Shown piece by piece: positions 6,855 to 15,491 of a stretch of 64,000 bases of DNA. This stretch comes from CAKZNE01 sp963976435 (lineage in GTDB: Bacteria; Bacteroidota; Bacteroidia; Flavobacteriales; Schleiferiaceae): NCBI GenBank assembly GCA_963976435.1, contig CAXBKQ010000012.1, forward strand, positions 1-64,000. Direction: 5' to 3'. The position numbers and the translations under genes were made by a program. The notes below the pieces were generated by a model. The model made no database searches. It was not told the DNA's origin and saw only the letters and a list, made by a program, of their open reading frames with translations. Every line of letters starts with the position of its first letter. Within the stretch, counting starts at the first letter, position 1.

Positions 6855-8161
6855 ACCTGGCGACAGTAAAAATTTGGAACAAAAGACTTGGTGTGGTGGT
6901 CTGGAATGAAAAGAAGCAATTTGCTAGTTTCCAGTATGAACCTAGTTTTCTGACTCATAAAATAGATTTATCGCCAATAAAAATGCCAATTGCACAAGGG
7001 GATAGGGTATATTCTTTTCCAGAATTAAAAATGGAGAGAAATGAGGAAATCTCTACCTTTAAAGGTTTACCAGGACTATTAGCAGATTCACTTCCGGATA
7101 GATATGGAAATCAACTTATAAATTTATGGCTGGCTAAAAATTCCAGACCACCCAACAGTATGAACCCCGTGGAGCAATTGTGTTTTATAGGTTCTAGAGC
7201 AATTGGGGCTTTGGAGTTTGAGCCCAGTAGTTTTAAAAAGAATAGGGATGCCTTTGATATAGAGCTCAGTAGTTTGGTGGATATTGCTCAAAAGATGCTT
7301 TCTACACGGAAAGATTTTACCACCAATATAAAATCCAATGAAAAGCGCGCCATGGGTGAGATTTTAAAAATTGGTACATCAGCAGGTGGAGCAAGACCTA
7401 AGGCTTTAATAGCCTATAATTTAGATACTGGAGAGGTTCGCTCCGGGCAAACCAATACTCCAAAGGGATTTGAGCAGTATTTACTCAAATTAGATGGGGT
7501 GAGTGATGCACAATTTGGAAGCAGTAAAGGATTTGGAAGAGTAGAATATGCCTATTATTTGATGGCTAGAGATTGCGGAATAGATATAATGGATAGCTAT
7601 TTAATCGAAGAAAAAGATAGAGCTCATTTTTTGACTAAAAGATTTGATAGAGAAGGCGAAAATACTAGGCATCACATCCAAAGCTTTTGTGGTCTGCAGC
7701 ATTATGATTACAACCAACTCTATTCCTACAGCTATGAGCAATTATTCCAAACCATGCGAGTTTTGCGTTTGAGCTATCCCGAAGCAGAACAGATGTTTAG
7801 ACGAATGGTTTTTAATGTTTTAGCCACAAATTTTGACGATCATAGTAAGAACTTTTCTTTTAGATTAAAACAAGGTGGAAAATGGGAATTAGCACCCGCC
7901 TATGATTTGTGTTATTCCTATGCTCCAAACAATATTTGGGTGAACCAACACAGCCTGAGTATTAATGGAAAACACAAGGAAATCAGCAAAGATGATTTAA
8001 TGAGTATAGCCCGTGAAAACTCCATAAAAAAAGGGGAAAGAATAATTTATGAAATTCAGGATATTGTAAAGAATTGGGCGGATTATGCCGCAGAGGTGAA
8101 GGTGAAGGCAGAATTAAATCGTGAAATAAGGGAAAATATTTATGCCTTTAAATTTCAATAA
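6848..8161 (+). CDS. HipA family toxin kinase
   Basis: This is a serine/threonine kinase of 437 residues, full length for HipA. An N-terminal Couple_hipA region (about 10-120) is followed by the nucleotide-binding GTSAGGARPKAL (176-187). The catalytic loop is NFDDHSKN (328-335), and the metal-binding APAYDL is at 349-354. HipA of E. coli phosphorylates glutamyl-tRNA synthetase and induces dormancy; the target here is unknown. All key residues are present, so the toxin is probably active. Translation is coupled to the upstream antitoxin by a 7-nt overlap. There are no repeats or integrase nearby to mark recent transfer. Confidence 0.9.
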   Translation: MVDLATVKIWNKRLGVVVWNEKKQFASFQYEPSFLTHKIDLSPIKMPIAQGDRVYSFPELKMERNEEISTFKGLPGLLADSLPDRYGNQLINLWLAKNSRPPNSMNPVEQLCFIGSRAIGALEFEPSSFKKNRDAFDIELSSLVDIAQKMLSTRKDFTTNIKSNEKRAMGEILKIGTSAGGARPKALIAYNLDTGEVRSGQTNTPKGFEQYLLKLDGVSDAQFGSSKGFGRVEYAYYLMARDCGIDIMDSYLIEEKDRAHFLTKRFDREGENTRHHIQSFCGLQHYDYNQLYSYSYEQLFQTMRVLRLSYPEAEQMFRRMVFNVLATNFDDHSKNFSFRLKQGGKWELAPAYDLCYSYAPNNIWVNQHSLSINGKHKEISKDDLMSIARENSIKKGERIIYEIQDIVKNWADYAAEVKVKAELNREIRENIYAFKFQ

Positions 8162-8170
8162 ACGAAAGAG

Positions 8171-8707
8171 CTAGGAACTCATTTCTAAAAGCTTCCAAAT
8201 GGTTTTAAAATTACGGGTAGTAGCGGCAACCTTAAGCTTTTTTTCAAATATAGTATTGCTGATTTTGGAATTTCCAGCACCATTAGGACAGTAGAAATAG
8301 AGGTTTTTACCTTTTAGTTCAATTTGATCTGGTGAAAAATCTAATTTTTCGAAAGCTTCAATATTTTCGGCTAGTGGATATTCCTTCAAAAAGGCTATAA
8401 ATACCTTGTTTCCAGCTTCTTTACTGTGTTCAGAATAAGGGTTTCCCCTTTCTGCTTCTTCTAAATACTCTCTGTTAAAAACCACTATCGGGACATCAAA
8501 ACCATACTTTTCCTGGATTTTGGCCTGAATCAAAATTTCGAGTTTTGAACTATCCTTTTCATGGGATTCAAATAAAATATTTCCACTTTGGATATAGGTC
8601 GCCAGATTTTGAAAATTAAGCTCAGCAAGATGATCCCTTAATTCGGCCATTTTAATTATTTTCTGACCACTGACATTAATTCCTCGAAGAAGGGCTATAT
8701 ATTTCAT
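8171..8707 (-). CDS. DUF1697 domain protein
   Basis: This 178-residue protein matches DUF1697 throughout: the start MKYIALLRGINVSGQKIIKM, the LATYIQSGNILFES strand and the C-terminal ATTRNFKTIWKL, where the family has a conserved TxRN motif. Function is unknown; the family is cytosolic and widespread in bacteria. It is convergent with hipA (9-nt gap) and lies 15 nt downstream of the next minus-strand gene, so the two are probably co-transcribed. Confidence 0.88.
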   Translation of the reverse strand: MKYIALLRGINVSGQKIIKMAELRDHLAELNFQNLATYIQSGNILFESHEKDSSKLEILIQAKIQEKYGFDVPIVVFNREYLEEAERGNPYSEHSKEAGNKVFIAFLKEYPLAENIEAFEKLDFSPDQIELKGKNLYFYCPNGAGNSKISNTIFEKKLKVAATTRNFKTIWKLLEMSS

Positions 8708-8722
8708 AATGATCCCAATAAA

Positions 8723-9118
8723 TTAAGCACTTTTAGAAATATCAACTTCCTTTATTTTTTTTCTCAACCATTCCAAGGCAGATTCTTCATCATTGAAAAT
8801 TTTAATAGGCCTTTTGCTGGTCATAAGACTTAACAAAAACTTCCCTACCATTACTTTTATAAAAGTATTTCCTACAAGGGCAACGGGCACCTGTGGCGAG
8901 TTTTTCCCATAATATATGGTCGCCTCGGCATTTACATAATAGGGAGGGAGGTGAAAAAGTGCCCCTTTCAATTTATCTCTTGCCTCTTTCTTTAAACTAT
9001 CCAGATTTTCCTTAGCAATTTCCAAGGTTTCAGGCCCCTTAAAGTCAGGCATAGGATGAACAATGATGATTCCTTCCTCATTTAGTTCAGTTTGCATGGC
9101 TCTAGTGTTCCACTTCAT
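8723..9118 (-). CDS. SpoIIAA/STAS-like small protein
   Basis: This is a 131-residue cytosolic protein. Alternating strands and helices (EEGIIIVHPMPDFKGPETLE, then VALVGNTFIKVMVGKFLLSL, then PIKIFNDEESALEWL) match the SpoIIAA-like STAS fold found in many short Bacteroidota proteins. The terminal pattern 'IKIFNDEESALEWLRK' is typical of that group. Function is unknown; such proteins may bind partners or ligands rather than act as anti-anti-sigma factors. It is probably co-transcribed with the DUF1697 gene. Confidence 0.6.
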   Translation of the reverse strand: MKWNTRAMQTELNEEGIIIVHPMPDFKGPETLEIAKENLDSLKKEARDKLKGALFHLPPYYVNAEATIYYGKNSPQVPVALVGNTFIKVMVGKFLLSLMTSKRPIKIFNDEESALEWLRKKIKEVDISKSA

Positions 9119-9346
9119 CGGGAATATTAATTTGATAGGCTTGCAAATGTAGAAATTCGCTAAAACTTAATGGGCATTAATTTACTTAATACCTTATAAC
9201 TCAAGTATTCGGAATATTGGTTTTTAGAGCTTCAATTTTCCTTTGACCATAAGTGGCTATAAATCAAATTTTTAGAAAGCTGACTAGAACTTGGCTTTGT
9301 TTTTATTTCAGCGCAGTAATGATTTTTTTTTCTGTTAATTTTTCAT

Positions 9347-9763
9347 TTAAACCATAGAATTTGACTTTTTCAAAACACCTTGAAAATTGGCCAGAAGTTC
9401 TTTCCAATTCATGATGATAAGGATCAAAGAGCTAATGAAAACAGCAAGAGCCATGGCAAATAATCCTCCACCATCATTATTCACTTCAATTCCCAATACA
9501 AAGAGGTGGAAAAATACTGCCCCAGAGATTATTCCAAAACTTAATAAGGCTCCAAATGAGGTGGTTTTAGGATAGAGCAATAATAGGCCAGCAATTAATT
9601 CTAATATTCCAATGCCAATTCTGCCCCAAGGTTCCATTCCTAATTCTGTAAATAGCTGAACGCTATCAGGATGAGCACTGAACTTAAAATAAAGGGTTTG
9701 TAATAATATTAGCGCTGCTAGTATGGCTAATATTCTATTGAAAATTCTTTTAAACTTGTTCAT
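9347..9763 (-). CDS. DoxX family membrane protein
   Basis: This is a four-helix integral membrane protein of about 138 residues, with helices at roughly 8-28, 46-68, 72-95 and 105-130. GRIGIGILELIAGLLLL is the characteristic DoxX second helix. The family includes respiratory and redox-associated subunits, but most members are uncharacterised. I chose the ATG at 9763 rather than a TTG 14 codons upstream, because the ATG puts a short basic N-terminus (MNKFKRIFNR) before helix 1. It stands alone on its strand. Confidence 0.82.
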   Translation of the reverse strand: MNKFKRIFNRILAILAALILLQTLYFKFSAHPDSVQLFTELGMEPWGRIGIGILELIAGLLLLYPKTTSFGALLSFGIISGAVFFHLFVLGIEVNNDGGGLFAMALAVFISSLILIIMNWKELLANFQGVLKKSNSMV

Positions 9764-9873
9764 AGGGCTTTGGTTTGTGTGAATAAAAACCAAATCTAAG
9801 GGCAAGTAGAAAAAGAAAAAATCAGCTAGACGACACTGTCACTAGAACGACAAATGACGCTTCTATGATGTTT

Positions 9874-10716
9874 CTAAGGAATCCATTTAATATCCTTAAA
9901 ATCTGGTTTGCGCTTTTCTAGAAAGGCATTCCTTCCTTCTTTCGCTTCATCCGTCATATAGGCTAATCGTGTTGCTTCACCAGCAAAAACTTGTTGTCCA
10001 ACCATCCCATCATCGGTTAGGTTGAAGGCGAATTTCAACATTTTAATGGAAGTAGGAGACTTCTCCAAAATTTCTAAAGCCCAGTCATAAGCAGTATCTT
10101 CTAGCTCCTCATGTGGTATTACAGCATTTACCATTCCCATATCAAAAGCTTCTTGTGCAGAATAATTTCTTCCTAAAAAGAAAATTTCCCTGGCTCTTTT
10201 TTGACCTACCATTTTTGCTAAATAGGCAGATCCATAACCACCATCAAAACTAGTTACATCCGCATCTGTTTGTTTAAAAATGGCATGTTCTTTACTCGCT
10301 AAACTCAAATCGCAAACTACGTGTAGACTATGTCCGCCACCAACAGCCCAACCGGGAACTACGGCAATTACAACCTTTGGCATAAAGCGTATTAAGCGTT
10401 GAACTTCTAAAATATTTAATCTGGGCATACCCGCTTCATCCACATAACCTTGATGACCTCTGGCATTTTGATCGCCACCTGAGCAGAAAGAGTAAATTCC
10501 ATCTTTAGTTGAAGGGCCTTCTGCAGAAAATAGAACCACTCCAATAGAAACATCTTCTCGAGCATCTAAAAAAGCTTCAAACAATTCACCTACAGTTTTT
10601 GGTCTGAAAGCATTCCTTACATTAGGTCTGTTAAATGCAATTCTTGCAACCCCACCACATTTTTTATAGGTGATATCCTCGTATTCCTTTACCGTTTTCC
10701 AATCTGCTTTAGCCAT
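9874..10716 (-). CDS. menB: 1,4-dihydroxy-2-naphthoyl-CoA synthase
   Basis: MenB closes the second ring in menaquinone biosynthesis, turning o-succinylbenzoyl-CoA into 1,4-dihydroxy-2-naphthoyl-CoA. The 280-residue crotonase-fold protein shows FNRPNVRNAFRP near the N-terminus, the oxyanion/active-site stretch FCSGGDQNARG, PGWAVGGGHSLH, and the MenB-specific DADVTSFDGGYGSAYLAK and KIRKPDFKD-like tail (EKRKPDFKDIKWIP). Length is normal. No other men genes are in the window, so the pathway is dispersed. Menaquinone use fits a respiring member of the Bacteroidota. Confidence 0.95.
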   Translation of the reverse strand: MAKADWKTVKEYEDITYKKCGGVARIAFNRPNVRNAFRPKTVGELFEAFLDAREDVSIGVVLFSAEGPSTKDGIYSFCSGGDQNARGHQGYVDEAGMPRLNILEVQRLIRFMPKVVIAVVPGWAVGGGHSLHVVCDLSLASKEHAIFKQTDADVTSFDGGYGSAYLAKMVGQKRAREIFFLGRNYSAQEAFDMGMVNAVIPHEELEDTAYDWALEILEKSPTSIKMLKFAFNLTDDGMVGQQVFAGEATRLAYMTDEAKEGRNAFLEKRKPDFKDIKWIP

Positions 10717-10802
10717 AATTCGTAGTTTGATGCGAAAATATTCATTTTAGGAAAAGTATTTCCATCAAATGAAAATATATTGAACTTGGATTTCTTAACT
10801 CT

Positions 10803-12095
10803 CTAATTTCCCTCCGATATTTCTTGAAGATCAAGGACCAATTGGTCGAGTTGCTTTTTATCATTGTAGATGGCTACACAGACTCTTAGGGCATTTAGGT
10901 CATTTTCGTAGATGGCCCTTAAACGGTGATGGTATTTTTTTAAAAGTAGATTTCTCAATTCATTAAAATCCCTTCCTATTAATTTAAAACTCACAATTGG
11001 ACTCCTAAATTCCTTTATACTAGGGCTGAGTATTTCTATTTTTTTGATTTTACTTAATTCATCTCTAAAATAATCGGCAAGCATTTGATTTCTAGCCAGC
11101 TCCTTTTTATAGTCTAAAGCTTCATGAAATTTCAGGGCTGCTTCCAATCCCATTATGAGTGGGCTATTCCTTGTTCCATATTCCACTCTAGAAATATTAT
11201 TTACAAATTTGGTTTCATGGGATTTTAAATTGAAACTTTCTACAGCATAGGCGCCAGCAAAATTTGGTTTCAATTGGGAATAGGATCTTTGGTTAACATA
11301 AAGAAAACCCGTGCCTTTTGGTCCGAATAGCCATTTATGACCACTGCCTACATAAAAGTCTACATCCAATTCCTTTAGATCCACCCAAATTGAACCTATT
11401 GCTTGAGCCCCATCAACACATAAAAGAACAGACTGGGATTTACAGTACTCCGCAATTTGTTTAATGGGTAAAACCAAACCCGTTGTGCAGCAAACATGGG
11501 AGATACAGATTAGCTTGGTTTTGGAGTTTATTTGTGATTTTATTAATTCAAAATTTTGGCTGCCATTTAAGTCCAGATCCACAATTTTAAGCTTTACCGC
11601 TTTTTCTTTTTCCAACATAAGAAGGGGAGATGCTCCACCAACATGCTCGTGCTTTGTGCTTATTATTTCATCTCCTTCCTGAAAATTGAGCTCTCTCGCA
11701 ATTATGTTTATCCCTTCTGTAGTATTCCTTGTAAAGGCTAAATTTTCAGGTTCCGTACCCAGAAATTTCGCCAAAACAGATTTTGATTCCTTCTCTTCTT
11801 TTCGTCCATCAACAGCATCAATCTCATATGTATTCAGCTTATCAGATACGGCCTTTAATACTGATCTTGGACTAGCCCCTAAACCAGCTGTGTTAAAATA
11901 GTTGATACTCTTTTTAAGAGGAAAAAGCTCTCGGATATTTTCCCATTCAGCATCCATCACCAAATTTTCAAGGTCACTAACATCCTTAGAATCGGATTTA
12001 GTTGCCCAAATAGTTGGCATAAAAGAATTCAGTATAGCCAAGCCACCAGCTCCAAAAATGGTTTTTAAAAATTCTTTTCTATTGTAGATAGCCAT
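10803..12095 (-). CDS. Class V aminotransferase-fold PLP enzyme, exported
   Basis: This is a PLP enzyme of the cysteine desulfurase / isopenicillin-N epimerase-like group, 430 residues. The N-terminus NRKEFLKTIFGAGG resembles a Tat signal with RK in place of RR, followed by a hydrophobic stretch, so periplasmic location is likely. The PLP lysine is in SGHKWLFGPKGTGF, with the cofactor-contacting VDGAQAIG and the STKHEHVGG substrate-side segment upstream. There is no cysteine-loop signature that would show desulfurase activity. Substrate is unknown. It stands alone between menB and a DUF3703 gene, both on the same strand. Confidence 0.85.
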   Translation of the reverse strand: MAIYNRKEFLKTIFGAGGLAILNSFMPTIWATKSDSKDVSDLENLVMDAEWENIRELFPLKKSINYFNTAGLGASPRSVLKAVSDKLNTYEIDAVDGRKEEKESKSVLAKFLGTEPENLAFTRNTTEGINIIARELNFQEGDEIISTKHEHVGGASPLLMLEKEKAVKLKIVDLDLNGSQNFELIKSQINSKTKLICISHVCCTTGLVLPIKQIAEYCKSQSVLLCVDGAQAIGSIWVDLKELDVDFYVGSGHKWLFGPKGTGFLYVNQRSYSQLKPNFAGAYAVESFNLKSHETKFVNNISRVEYGTRNSPLIMGLEAALKFHEALDYKKELARNQMLADYFRDELSKIKKIEILSPSIKEFRSPIVSFKLIGRDFNELRNLLLKKYHHRLRAIYENDLNALRVCVAIYNDKKQLDQLVLDLQEISEGN

Positions 12096-12162
12096 TTAAA
12101 ACAGTTGAGTTTGGCACTTTGAAATAGGTAAAAGGCAAATCATTGTGAAGAAATAAAGATGA

Positions 12163-12540
12163 TTATTTTGCAGATAAGCCAGACTTTTGAAAAATTAATT
12201 GGATTTCCTTTTCAATGGGAAAGGGCTTTAAAGGAGGAACATTGGATCCTCCGGGGTTTCCAACTGGGATGGTTCCAACAAAAGATTTTACACCACCGAA
12301 TATAAGCCTAGGTATTTGCCCTAAAATTTCTTTTCTACTCTTAATTAAAAATCCAAATCGCAACATTTTCCAATGCACAAGGCTGTGATGGTAGGGGTAT
12401 CTTTGTCCAATAATATGAGCTCGTTCCAAATGATTCCAGGCTGCTTGTAAGTTTCCTTCAGATAGTTTTTCAGTATAAGCTTGCAATTCACTTTGGAAAT
12501 AAGGCAGTAATTTTTTAGGTATACGGGTATAAAATTTCAT
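12163..12540 (-). CDS. DUF3703 domain protein
   Basis: This 125-residue cytosolic protein carries the DUF3703 features: AWNHLERAHIIGQ, two histidines in the following YPYHHSLVHWKM, then the REILGQIPRLIFGGVKSFVG-type segment and VGNPGGSNVPP. The histidine-rich stretch may bind metal, which is inference. Function is unknown. It is divergent from sucC, with about 196 nt between the two starts. Confidence 0.85.
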   Translation of the reverse strand: MKFYTRIPKKLLPYFQSELQAYTEKLSEGNLQAAWNHLERAHIIGQRYPYHHSLVHWKMLRFGFLIKSRKEILGQIPRLIFGGVKSFVGTIPVGNPGGSNVPPLKPFPIEKEIQLIFQKSGLSAK

Positions 12541-12688
12541 AAAATTAAATTGACGTCAAGATGGGGAACCTTGCTTTGGAAAGGTAAAAAATCAGTTTGA
12601 TAATCAAAGATAAGGAGCAAGATTTATAATATGGGCAAACTACTTTCAGATTAAGGCTCATTTATTTTTTTAGATCGTAACCAAAGTC

Positions 12689-12696
12689 TATTTTTG
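12689..12696 (+). promoter_or_regulatory. Candidate -7 element for sucC (TATTTTTG)
   Basis: This matches TAnnTTTG about 40 nt upstream of the sucC ATG. The -33 position (about 12667) is a T run rather than a clear TTG, so confidence is limited. Confidence 0.35.
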
Positions 12697-12736
12697 CCAC
12701 GTTTCTTAAAAATCAGAATACAAAACTTTATTATAT

Positions 12737-13927
12737 ATGAATCTTCACGAATATCAAGGAAAGGAAATATTAGCTTCTTTTGGAGTAGGAATCCAAAGGG
12801 GAAAAGTTGCATCCACGCCAGAGGAAGCTGTTGAAGCTGCAAAACAATTAGCAGAAGAAACAGGAACTGGTTGGTGGGTTGTAAAAGCTCAGGTTCATGC
12901 TGGTGGCCGTGGAAAAGGTGGCGGTGTGAAATTAGCCAAAAGCCTTGATGAAGTTAGAGATAGAGCAGATGATATTATTGGGATGGATTTAGTAACCCCA
13001 CAAACTTCTGCACAAGGAAAAAGAGTTCATCAGGTATTGATCGCTGAAGATGTATATTATCCTGGAGAATCTGAAACTTCAGAAATTTATATGTCTGTTT
13101 TATTAAACAGAGCAAGCGGAAGAAATATGATCATGTATTCTACCGAAGGAGGAATGGATATTGAAGCTGTTGCCGAAAATACTCCTCACCTAATTTTTAC
13201 AGAAGAAATTGATCCTAAAGTTGGACTACAAGGTTTCCAAGCGAGAAAAATTGCTTTTAACCTAGGATTAAGCGGTAAGGCATTTAAGGAAATGACAAAA
13301 TTTGTGAGCTCCTTGTATAAAGCTTATGATGGTATTGATGCCTCACTTTTTGAAATTAATCCTGTATTAAAAACTTCTGACGATAGAGTAATCGCCGTAG
13401 ACGCCAAAGTATCTTTGGATGATAATGGACTATTCCGTCACCCAGATTACGCTGCATTACGCGATAAGCGTGAAGAGGATCCTATTGATGTAGAAGCTGG
13501 AGATGCTGGATTAAACTTTGTAAATCTAGATGGTAATGTGGGCTGTATGGTAAATGGAGCAGGATTGGCAATGGCTACCATGGATATTATAAAAATGGCT
13601 GGTGGTAATCCTGCCAACTTTTTAGATGTTGGTGGTACGGCAGATGCCAAACGTGTAGAAACAGCCTTCCGAATTATATTACGCGATGAAAATGTAAAAG
13701 CCATTTTGGTAAACATTTTTGGAGGTATTGTAAGATGCGATAGAGTAGCACAAGGTGTAATTGATGCCTATAAAAACATTGGAGATATAAATATTCCTAT
13801 CATCGTAAGATTACAAGGAACAAATGCTGTTCAAGCCAAGGAGATGATTGATGCTAGTGGACTAGAAGTACATTCTGCTATAGCATTGAAAGAAGCTGCG
13901 GATAAGGTAAAAGAGCTTGTTGGTTAA
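12737..13927 (+). CDS. sucC: Succinyl-CoA ligase, beta subunit
   Basis: SucC forms succinyl-CoA synthetase with SucD and makes ATP or GTP from succinyl-CoA in the TCA cycle. The 396-residue protein has an ATP-grasp domain (about 1-240) with MNLHEYQGKEILASFG and VKAQVHAGGRGKGGGVK. The C-terminal CoA-ligase domain includes GCMVNGAGLAMATMD, FLDVGGTA and ILVNIFGGIVRCD. Length is normal. sucD is not adjacent, which is common in Bacteroidota. A strong terminator follows immediately, so this is a single-gene transcript. Confidence 0.96.
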   Translation: MNLHEYQGKEILASFGVGIQRGKVASTPEEAVEAAKQLAEETGTGWWVVKAQVHAGGRGKGGGVKLAKSLDEVRDRADDIIGMDLVTPQTSAQGKRVHQVLIAEDVYYPGESETSEIYMSVLLNRASGRNMIMYSTEGGMDIEAVAENTPHLIFTEEIDPKVGLQGFQARKIAFNLGLSGKAFKEMTKFVSSLYKAYDGIDASLFEINPVLKTSDDRVIAVDAKVSLDDNGLFRHPDYAALRDKREEDPIDVEAGDAGLNFVNLDGNVGCMVNGAGLAMATMDIIKMAGGNPANFLDVGGTADAKRVETAFRIILRDENVKAILVNIFGGIVRCDRVAQGVIDAYKNIGDINIPIIVRLQGTNAVQAKEMIDASGLEVHSAIALKEAADKVKELVG

Positions 13928-13952
13928 TTAATATTTGCCAAATAATAATGGA

Positions 13953-13981
13953 AGCCGGTGAGAAATCATCGGCTTTTTTTT
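13953..13981 (+). terminator. Rho-independent terminator of sucC
   Basis: AGCCGGTGA (13953-13961) pairs with TCATCGGCT (13966-13974), with one G-U pair and a GAAA loop, followed by eight T. It starts 26 nt after the sucC stop. Confidence 0.9.
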
Positions 13982-14071
13982 ATCCTGTAATTCTCGATTT
14001 AAAACTCATATTTCAAGACATTTCCTTTCTACAATTCCCAAAAATTCTATCTTTCTCCCAAACAAGTAAAA

Positions 14072-15388
14072 TTGAATATAAAATCTACTATAATCCCCTG
14101 GAAGATTCTCGCCATTATTGTGCTGGCTCTAATTAGTTTCAGATGGTTTTGGATGATAGACAACTACGCTGTTAATCTATTGTTTTGGGATCAGTGGGGA
14201 TTTTATGCTGAGTTTTTTGATAAAGGTTCTTATTGGGATATTTTTTCACATCAGCATGGTCCGCACCGACAGGGAATAGGTTTTATTCTGGCCAAATGGA
14301 TTGCAGATCTAAGCGCTTGGGATGGTAAAATAGAAGCCTTCGCCATTGGAGTATTGCTATTTCTTTCTGGCTTATTTTGTCTACTCTTAAAAAAGCGATT
14401 GACCGGAAATTTGGTTTTTATGGATATAGTGCTTTTTGCTTTAATCCTTAGTCCCACCCAACATGGACTTTTCTCCGCAACCCCAAATATTTCTCATGGC
14501 TCTATGCCATTTTTACTTCTTATTCTATATTCCTTTGCTTGGCTAAATCATTCCAAATACAAATACTATTTAATTGGTTTTATCAACTTTTTGTTGGTCT
14601 TTACCGGCTTTGGTTTTTTTATCGCACCGATCAGCATTTTCCTCATCCTCCTAGATTTATGGCGATTTAAAGAAGATAGAATCCATAAGGTCTTAAGCCT
14701 CCTCCTTTGCCTTTTCGGCCTAGTTTTATTTTTTTATGATTATAATTTTAATCACCCCCAAGATTTAGCAGGAGAGCTGGAAAATTCCTCTTTGAATTTA
14801 TATTTATCCTTCATTTTTGTGAGTCTAGCCAACTATTGGTCATTAACCATTAGCAGCATTTGGGATATGGTTTTTGGCGCAATAAATTTTATGATTATCC
14901 TGGGGTTAATGGTGCTTTCCACTATTAAACTTTGGCGCGAAACGAATAACAAAGCCCTGAGAATTGTTTTTATACTCAGCACTTTTAGTTTTCTGTTTTT
15001 GCTAAATCTTTCCCTAGGCAGAGCTCCTTACGGAATTGGTGGAGCCAAAGCCTCTCGTTATATTATTTATATCAGTCCTGCATATATAGCTCTATATTTT
15101 TATTTAGGTCAATTGAGATTCGGTGGGCATTTCTGGAAACTGATTTTCGTTTTGGCAAGCATTTATCCTAGTCTAAATACAGCTCAGCATTATAAAAGGA
15201 TGGAAAAGATTAAAAGCAAAAAGGAAAAATGGGTGGAGGTATATAAAAAAACGGAAAGTATTGAAATTGCCAATAGGGAATCCAATTTCAAGATTTTCCC
15301 AAAACCTGAAAAGGTTCATTTAAAGGAAAGGCTAGAATATTTAAAAGAGCATAAATTAAATTTCTATAAATCAGAGCCTCAAGACTAG
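14072..15388 (+). CDS. Polytopic membrane protein, GT-C glycosyltransferase-like
   Basis: This 438-residue protein has about ten hydrophobic helices between residues 10 and 360 and a basic, lysine-rich cytoplasmic tail (about 365-438). After helix 1 comes FWDQWGFYAEFF with an HQHGPHRQG motif. An acidic residue in the first periplasmic loop and this topology recall GT-C polyprenyl-phosphate-sugar transferases, but no family signature is certain. The start is a TTG; the next methionine would cut into helix 1, so the TTG is preferred. It lies between the sucC terminator and a PLP decarboxylase gene. Confidence 0.6.
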   Translation: MNIKSTIIPWKILAIIVLALISFRWFWMIDNYAVNLLFWDQWGFYAEFFDKGSYWDIFSHQHGPHRQGIGFILAKWIADLSAWDGKIEAFAIGVLLFLSGLFCLLLKKRLTGNLVFMDIVLFALILSPTQHGLFSATPNISHGSMPFLLLILYSFAWLNHSKYKYYLIGFINFLLVFTGFGFFIAPISIFLILLDLWRFKEDRIHKVLSLLLCLFGLVLFFYDYNFNHPQDLAGELENSSLNLYLSFIFVSLANYWSLTISSIWDMVFGAINFMIILGLMVLSTIKLWRETNNKALRIVFILSTFSFLFLLNLSLGRAPYGIGGAKASRYIIYISPAYIALYFYLGQLRFGGHFWKLIFVLASIYPSLNTAQHYKRMEKIKSKKEKWVEVYKKTESIEIANRESNFKIFPKPEKVHLKERLEYLKEHKLNFYKSEPQD

Positions 15389-15491
15389 GGATGAATGTTC
15401 CCCAAATTTAATTGAGAATAAATGCCTTGAAATGACAATAATATTATGCTCTAAATTCTAGTAGGATAGGGGAGATAAACTATTTTTGCCC

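Noticed and set aside
13447..13716. Minus-strand ORF within sucC
   Set aside because: Antisense shadow of a strongly conserved gene, no domain.
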